Shown here: piece after piece, positions 60,651 to 64,000 of the stretch | Position numbering within the stretch: position 1 is the stretch's first letter | How the letters are laid out: each line of letters starts with the position of its first letter | From: Butyricicoccus sp. | GTDB taxonomy: Bacteria; Bacillota; Clostridia; Oscillospirales; Butyricicoccaceae | Length of the DNA stretch: 64,000 nt | Reading direction: 5' to 3' | Assembly (NCBI GenBank): GCA_020025885.1 | Contig: JAHHRJ010000005.1 | Span: 1-64,000, forward strand | Program-made: the position numbers and the translations under genes | Notes under the pieces: generated by a model | Told to the model about the DNA's origin: nothing | Seen by the model: only the letters and a program-made list of their open reading frames with translations | Database searches by the model: none

Positions 60651-62237
60651 TTACTGGAGAAGCTGCAGAACACCCTGTGGCAGCTGATTTGCCTGAGCCA
60701 GCATTGCCTGCGCAGACTGAACCAGAATGTTATTCTTGGTGTACTTCATCATCTCATCAGCAACATCAGTATCACGGATGGTTGCCTCAGCATCTTGAAT
60801 GTTCTCAGTCATAACAGACAGGTTGTTAGAAGTGTGTTCCAGACGGTTCTGCAGTGCACCCAAGTCACCACGTGTGGAAGATACAGAGTTGATTGCATCC
60901 TGAATGACCTGAATTGCTGCACCTGCGCTATCCGCATTGCTGATATCCAGCCCCTTTAGACCAAGCGCCTGCGTATGCAAATCGGCGACATTGACATTCA
61001 TCTGGTTGAACTTGTCAGAAGTATCACCAATCTGAAGCTTCAGACCTTCACCCTTGTCGCCTTCAATTCTCAGTTGATTACCATCAATAGTTGCTTTCAC
61101 ACCAGCCTTTTCGGAGATGAGCGCCAGATTCTCTGCTTGATTTCCAGCTTCATTCAAAACAGTTACATCCGCACCCAATGTGAAATTTGCTCCTGACAGA
61201 CCACCGCTTGCGGCAACAATAAACTTCTTTCCATTGATAGAAAAGACGGATTCATCAAAGTTCGATCCAGTAAAGCGAGTAATAGAAGCGTCAGCAACCA
61301 ATCGAGCCTCTGATTTTCCCTTTTCGGAAGCAAATGTTCCAGCGACGCTGGGCGCCTCAGAATCAACAAGACCGATGCTACCAATCTGAGGCGCATCCGA
61401 ACCTGCCTTCAGGTTGGTAAATTTAATTTCGCCATTTGTAGCGTCCAAAGAGATATCAAAATCTTTACTCAGAGAGGTTTTCTTGAGTTCACTAACAAGA
61501 GCGCTCATAACCTCAGAACCCTTGATTTCAGAACCCTTAGCAGTGAATACAGCTTTTCCGTCTTTATCATATAGTGTAGTAGCGTCAGATCCAGTTGCAC
61601 CAGTACTAGCTCTCAGTTTAACAGAAATCATGCGTCCATCTTCCAAACCAATGTTTGCAGTGAATTCCTGACCAACTTTAGCACCGGTTGAGGAGTTGAA
61701 TCCACCAACGGAAGCAGCAGTAGTACTCAATTTAAAGCTAAATGAACCCTTTGTAGCAGCAGCCTTTGTTGAACCTATATTGCCACCGAGGACAACCTTA
61801 CCATTGCCGCCGCCAAGAGAGCCGTCTAGCAGTTTCTGACCATTGAAGTTAGAGGAGTCAGCGATGCGGTCGATTTCCTCCAACAGGGAGTCAACTTCCT
61901 TCTGCAGGTTCTCACGGTCAACCTCGTTCTGGTAAGTGCCGTTAGAGGACTGGGTAGCCAGATACTTCATACGGCCGAGCATATCATGTACTTCCTGCAT
62001 TGCGCCTTCAGCGGTCTGCACGAGAGAAATGCCGTCCTTAACGTTCTTGCTTGCCGCGTTCAGACCGGTGATCTGTGCGCGCATCTTTTCGGAAATAGCC
62101 AAGCCAGCAGCGTCATCACCAGCGCGGTTGATGCGGTAGCCGGAGCTCAGCTTCTCAAGGTTCTTGCTCAGAGACTTGGTGTTGTTGTTGTAGTTGCGAT
62201 ATGCGTTCATCGCAGAGATATTGTGTTGGATTCTCAT
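60651..62237 (-). CDS. hag: Flagellin
   Basis: A 528-residue filament subunit. The N-terminal D0/D1 region starts MRIQHNISAMNAYRNYNNNT and contains KLSSGYRINRAGDDAAGLAI; the C-terminal part contains SSTRGDLGALQNRLEHTSNN and ends AQANQLPQGVLQLLQ. Between them (about 145-430) is a variable Gly/Ser/Thr/Lys-rich region far longer than in Bacillus Hag, with many Ser/Thr residues that could carry glycans. AGGAGG is 9 nt before the start and lies in a hairpin loop (see 62239-62255). Two sigma-28 promoters precede it. FliS and FliW are its chaperone and partner. Confidence 0.97.
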   Translation of the reverse strand: MRIQHNISAMNAYRNYNNNTKSLSKNLEKLSSGYRINRAGDDAAGLAISEKMRAQITGLNAASKNVKDGISLVQTAEGAMQEVHDMLGRMKYLATQSSNGTYQNEVDRENLQKEVDSLLEEIDRIADSSNFNGQKLLDGSLGGGNGKVVLGGNIGSTKAAATKGSFSFKLSTTAASVGGFNSSTGAKVGQEFTANIGLEDGRMISVKLRASTGATGSDATTLYDKDGKAVFTAKGSEIKGSEVMSALVSELKKTSLSKDFDISLDATNGEIKFTNLKAGSDAPQIGSIGLVDSEAPSVAGTFASEKGKSEARLVADASITRFTGSNFDESVFSINGKKFIVAASGGLSGANFTLGADVTVLNEAGNQAENLALISEKAGVKATIDGNQLRIEGDKGEGLKLQIGDTSDKFNQMNVNVADLHTQALGLKGLDISNADSAGAAIQVIQDAINSVSSTRGDLGALQNRLEHTSNNLSVMTENIQDAEATIRDTDVADEMMKYTKNNILVQSAQAMLAQANQLPQGVLQLLQ

Positions 62238-62238
62238 G

Positions 62239-62255
62239 TTTAGGTTCCTCCTAAA
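62239..62255 (-). promoter_or_regulatory. CsrA site BS2: flagellin Shine-Dalgarno in a hairpin loop
   Basis: On the minus strand TTTAGG-AGGAA-CCTAAA forms a 6-bp stem whose loop shows AGGAA, so the ribosome site overlaps a CsrA-type GGA motif. It lies 2 nt before the ATG. Confidence 0.7.
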
Positions 62256-62271
62256 AATTTTGTTTTATGTG

Positions 62272-62287
62272 ATAGGGCACATCCTAT
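62272..62287 (-). promoter_or_regulatory. CsrA site BS1 candidate
   Basis: On the minus strand ATAGG-ATGTGC-CCTAT, a 5-bp stem with GGA at the stem-loop junction, 17 nt upstream of the first hairpin. Two sites at this spacing mirror the hag leader of Bacillus. Confidence 0.5.
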
Positions 62288-62382
62288 ACCCCAGCACAGT
62301 TTTTGGTACGTCCTTTATTTTCTCTATGCCATAGACAAAGGAAAAAGCAAAGAGCGCGAAAATATGTTCAACCGACTTGCGC

Positions 62383-62409
62383 AAATCGGCGAGAACCAAA
62401 ATAATGTTA
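62383..62409 (-). promoter_or_regulatory. Sigma-28 promoter of flagellin, proximal
   Basis: On the minus strand TAAC, 15 bp, GCCGATTT against the SigD consensus TAAA-N15-GCCGATAT. It predicts a flagellin leader of about 140 nt. Confidence 0.8.
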
Positions 62410-62565
62410 TGTACATTTACAAAGCTGAGAACATTCACTGCTTACATTTATATTATCGTCAAGTTTTGATATAACTTAAGCTTTTTTTACTTTTTTTGCA
62501 GAGAATTTCTAAATTTGTAAAAATACACCGTGCATAGTTTGTGAGCACCTTGGCTCACGAGTATA

Positions 62566-62592
62566 TTATCGGCAAGATAGCAGATAACTTAA
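62566..62592 (-). promoter_or_regulatory. Sigma-28 promoter of flagellin, distal
   Basis: On the minus strand TTAA (or TAAG at 14 bp), 15 bp and GCCGATAA. A GTGAGC/GCTCAC hairpin lies just downstream at 62541-62556. Confidence 0.65.
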
Positions 62593-62727
62593 GGATATTA
62601 TGATAAATTTTTTGTTTTTATATGGGATGGCAAGAACACAGATTCTAAAGCGAGGTGACGCAGATGAAATGCAAAAGACTGTTCAGGCAGATGCTATCTT
62701 TCAAAACCGCAGGAAACTGCTAGAAAA

Positions 62728-62761
62728 ATGAGAAAAACGCCCAAATGGACGTTTTTCTCAT
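62728..62761 (-). terminator. Terminator after csrA
   Basis: ATGAGAAAAACG / CGTTTTTCTCAT, a perfect 12-bp stem, followed on the minus strand by TTTTTC. It separates fliW-csrA from flagellin. Confidence 0.85.
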
Positions 62762-62798
62762 GCAAATAAAAATAGAGAATCAGGAAAATACAGCACGA

Positions 62799-63035
62799 TC
62801 ATTCCTTGTTTTTTGGGGCGTGCAACAGCTGACGCAGTGTTGTGGGGGAGGCGCTGTTGTCAGCCGCCTCCTTGTTAATACGAGCTGCTTCTAATAGCTC
62901 CGTGCGGTTGATTGGTGTTTCGCGTGGGGCATCAATTGCCAAACGCACGCGGTCAGAACTGATTCCTGCAATCGTCACAGTGACATTGTCACCAATCTGC
63001 ACAGATTCTCCCTTGCGGCGTTGTAGAATCAGCAT
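62799..63035 (-). CDS. csrA: Carbon storage regulator CsrA
   Basis: A 78-residue dimeric RNA-binding protein. It starts MLILQRRKGESVQIGDNVTV and continues IAGISSDRVRLAIDAPRETP with the conserved arginine in INRTELLEA. It should bind GGA motifs near the flagellin Shine-Dalgarno and block translation. The C-terminus is a helix plus short tail. Its start overlaps the fliW stop by 7 bases. FliW should release CsrA by binding it. Confidence 0.96.
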   Translation of the reverse strand: MLILQRRKGESVQIGDNVTVTIAGISSDRVRLAIDAPRETPINRTELLEAARINKEAADNSASPTTLRQLLHAPKNKE

Positions 63036-63484
63036 GGGATGCCCTCCTCGTTTAGAAGGTCGGACAGTTTGTGCTGGAATGTATAGCCGCTGTTGTTGAG
63101 AATGACTTGATACGCAATGCGGGTCTCAAGGTGCATAGCGATTGGATACCGCAGGTTGACGGTGCTTTCGCTCATTGGCTCACGCAGAACACAAATGGCA
63201 TAGAGTGCGATATGCTCTCCTGAGGGATCACCCAGACGAACACAGTCCTCATCTGGAAGATCCGGCGCATAGTCTGGTACCAGCTGGAAGGGATCAAGTA
63301 CAACAAATGCCAGATTGGGCTCCTCTGTACTTTGTAGACAGAAGGGGGAGGCAATATCATCCTCCAAGCGAATTAAGAGAAATTCATGTGCGTTTTCAAA
63401 GCCAAACAGCCCATTTGGAAACTGAATGATTTCATCGGCTGTATATGTAATTTCTCCGCAGTATTTTGTTTGAATTTTCATCAT
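63029..63484 (-). CDS. fliW: Flagellar assembly factor FliW
   Basis: A 151-residue protein that binds flagellin and CsrA alternately. The motifs seen are IIQFPNGLFGFENAHEFLLI, LQSTEEPNLAFVVLDPF and YAICVLREPMSESTVNLRYPI (read in two parts). The length is normal. Its start overlaps the stop of the upstream yviE-like gene by 4 bases, and csrA follows with an overlap, the same order as in Bacillus. Confidence 0.96.
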   Translation of the reverse strand: MMKIQTKYCGEITYTADEIIQFPNGLFGFENAHEFLLIRLEDDIASPFCLQSTEEPNLAFVVLDPFQLVPDYAPDLPDEDCVRLGDPSGEHIALYAICVLREPMSESTVNLRYPIAMHLETRIAYQVILNNSGYTFQHKLSDLLNEEGIPC

Positions 63485-64000
63485 GCGTTCACATCAATGG
63501 GCTCATAGTTTGGGTCAGCAGACGGTGGCACATAAAGCGGGCCGCCGATGTATTCAATGACAACATCTGGCTGCTGTGCAACAGAGATTTCAATGTTACC
63601 TGGTGTAAAGTGATAGTTGCCTTCGTTCATCTTCCAGTCAAAGCCCAGCTTGTCCATTTCATAACGAATGGACATTTCGCTGGGATCCCACGAGATTTGC
63701 GGGCCAGTTGTTGGCAAAAATTGCAGACCAAGCTCTGTATTGATTTGAGTCGACTCCTTTGCGAACTGTGTTTCAAGCTCTTCGCCAACTTGAGCTTTCA
63801 GCAACAATTGACCATGACGTCCCGTGGTTGCCATTGCGTCATAGACAGCATTTTTCCCCTTTTGTGCTGCCTGTTCGATGCTGCGAAATGAAGTTGGTGA
63901 GATAGAATTACGTGCTTCAAAAGTGTCTAGTTTCAGCTGAATTGGTCGACTCTGAATACTTAGACCACCCTTGTCACGGTTGATTTCCAGCTCTGCTGTG
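63481..64000 (-). CDS. yviE: YviE-like (DUF6470) protein, partial
   Basis: The frame stays open to the right edge of the window, so at least 172 codons are visible and the true start lies outside. The visible segment shows LKLDTFEARNSISPTS, then SIEQAAQKGKNAVYDAMATT, GRHGQLLL and a C-terminal beta-rich part with VDVNA-type end (EPIDVNA). It matches the DUF6470/YviE family that precedes fliW in Bacillus. An ATG at 63834 is internal and is not the start. flgL, flgK, flgN and flgM are expected further right on this strand. Confidence 0.8.
   Translation of the reverse strand, partial: TAELEINRDKGGLSIQSRPIQLKLDTFEARNSISPTSFRSIEQAAQKGKNAVYDAMATTGRHGQLLLKAQVGEELETQFAKESTQINTELGLQFLPTTGPQISWDPSEMSIRYEMDKLGFDWKMNEGNYHFTPGNIEISVAQQPDVVIEYIGGPLYVPPSADPNYEPIDVNA

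Larger units (their letters stand above)
62410..62798. other. Gene-free region between flagellin promoter and csrA
   Basis: Besides the distal promoter and the csrA terminator it contains two very short + strand frames: 62664-62723 (19 codons, MKCKRLFRQMLSFKTAGNC, preceded by GCGAGGTGA) and 62627-62731 (34 codons, no ribosome site). Neither is convincing as a gene. Confidence 0.4.

Overview
The window looks like a chromosomal segment of an anaerobic, motile Firmicute of class Clostridia. An Oscillospirales-type gut lineage is my guess and is not proven. Support comes from the Firmicutes-style nusA-ylxR-ylxQ-infB-rbfA-nrnA-truB-ribF operon, formate-tetrahydrofolate ligase, an S-layer-homology protein, a Gram-positive flagellar cluster (FliY, CheC, CheD, CheV, FliW/CsrA, SigD-type sigma factor) and strong GGAGG ribosome binding sites. 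No rRNA, tRNA, CRISPR array or complete insertion sequence was seen.

Layout. 1-9.1 kb: a DUF805 gene, then a translation/RNA operon on the + strand behind a good sigma-A promoter (570-598). A compact palindrome-rich repeat sits between infB and rbfA. 9.3-16.6 kb: rodA (minus), fhs, a 700-residue FtsA-like protein and an SLH-domain secreted protein. 17.1-38.1 kb: one long + strand flagellar operon, flgB-flgC-fliE-fliF-fliG-fliH-fliI-fliJ-fliK-flgD-TIGR02530-flgE-flbD-motA-motB-fliM-fliY-cheY-fliO-fliP-fliQ-fliR-flhB-flhA-fliA. A 161-bp MITE-like element abuts the fliA stop. 38.3-43.3 kb: two rod-type flg genes, cheC, cheD, cheV and a degenerate EAL-HDOD protein. 43.3-45 kb: a divergent pair of a ParA ATPase and a protein with a disordered region and a C-terminal ComFB domain. 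45-48.3 kb: fliD, fliS and a small chaperone-like gene. 48.3-52.2 kb: a membrane-anchored C39-like protein, an FtsE-like ATPase without FtsX, and a methyl-accepting chemotaxis protein.

52.3-57.5 kb (minus): an apparent choline uptake/activation operon behind a near-consensus promoter: a wHTH + nucleotidyltransferase + choline-kinase-like fusion, a second nucleotidyltransferase, a BCCT transporter and a PHP phosphoesterase. 57.55-58.0 kb: a locus with the layout of a type I toxin-antitoxin system (converging promoters, overlapping transcripts, repeated hairpins) whose toxin reading frame appears to be gone. 58.0-60.6 kb (minus): APS kinase (cysC) and a large sulfotransferase-like protein directly downstream of flagellin. 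60.65-64 kb (minus): flagellin, csrA, fliW and the 3' part of a yviE-like gene that runs off the window.

How it works together. The genes build the rod, switch, export gate, motor, hook and filament. FliA should activate late genes; two sigma-28-like promoters precede flagellin. FliW/CsrA probably tune flagellin translation through two GGA hairpins in the flagellin leader, one of which holds the Shine-Dalgarno in its loop. cheA, cheB, cheR, cheW, flhF, fliL, flgK, flgL, flgM and flgN are not in the window. The ParA-ComFB pair is the best candidate for a spatial regulator in place of FlhF/FlhG. The cysC/sulfotransferase pair is a candidate filament or surface modification system.
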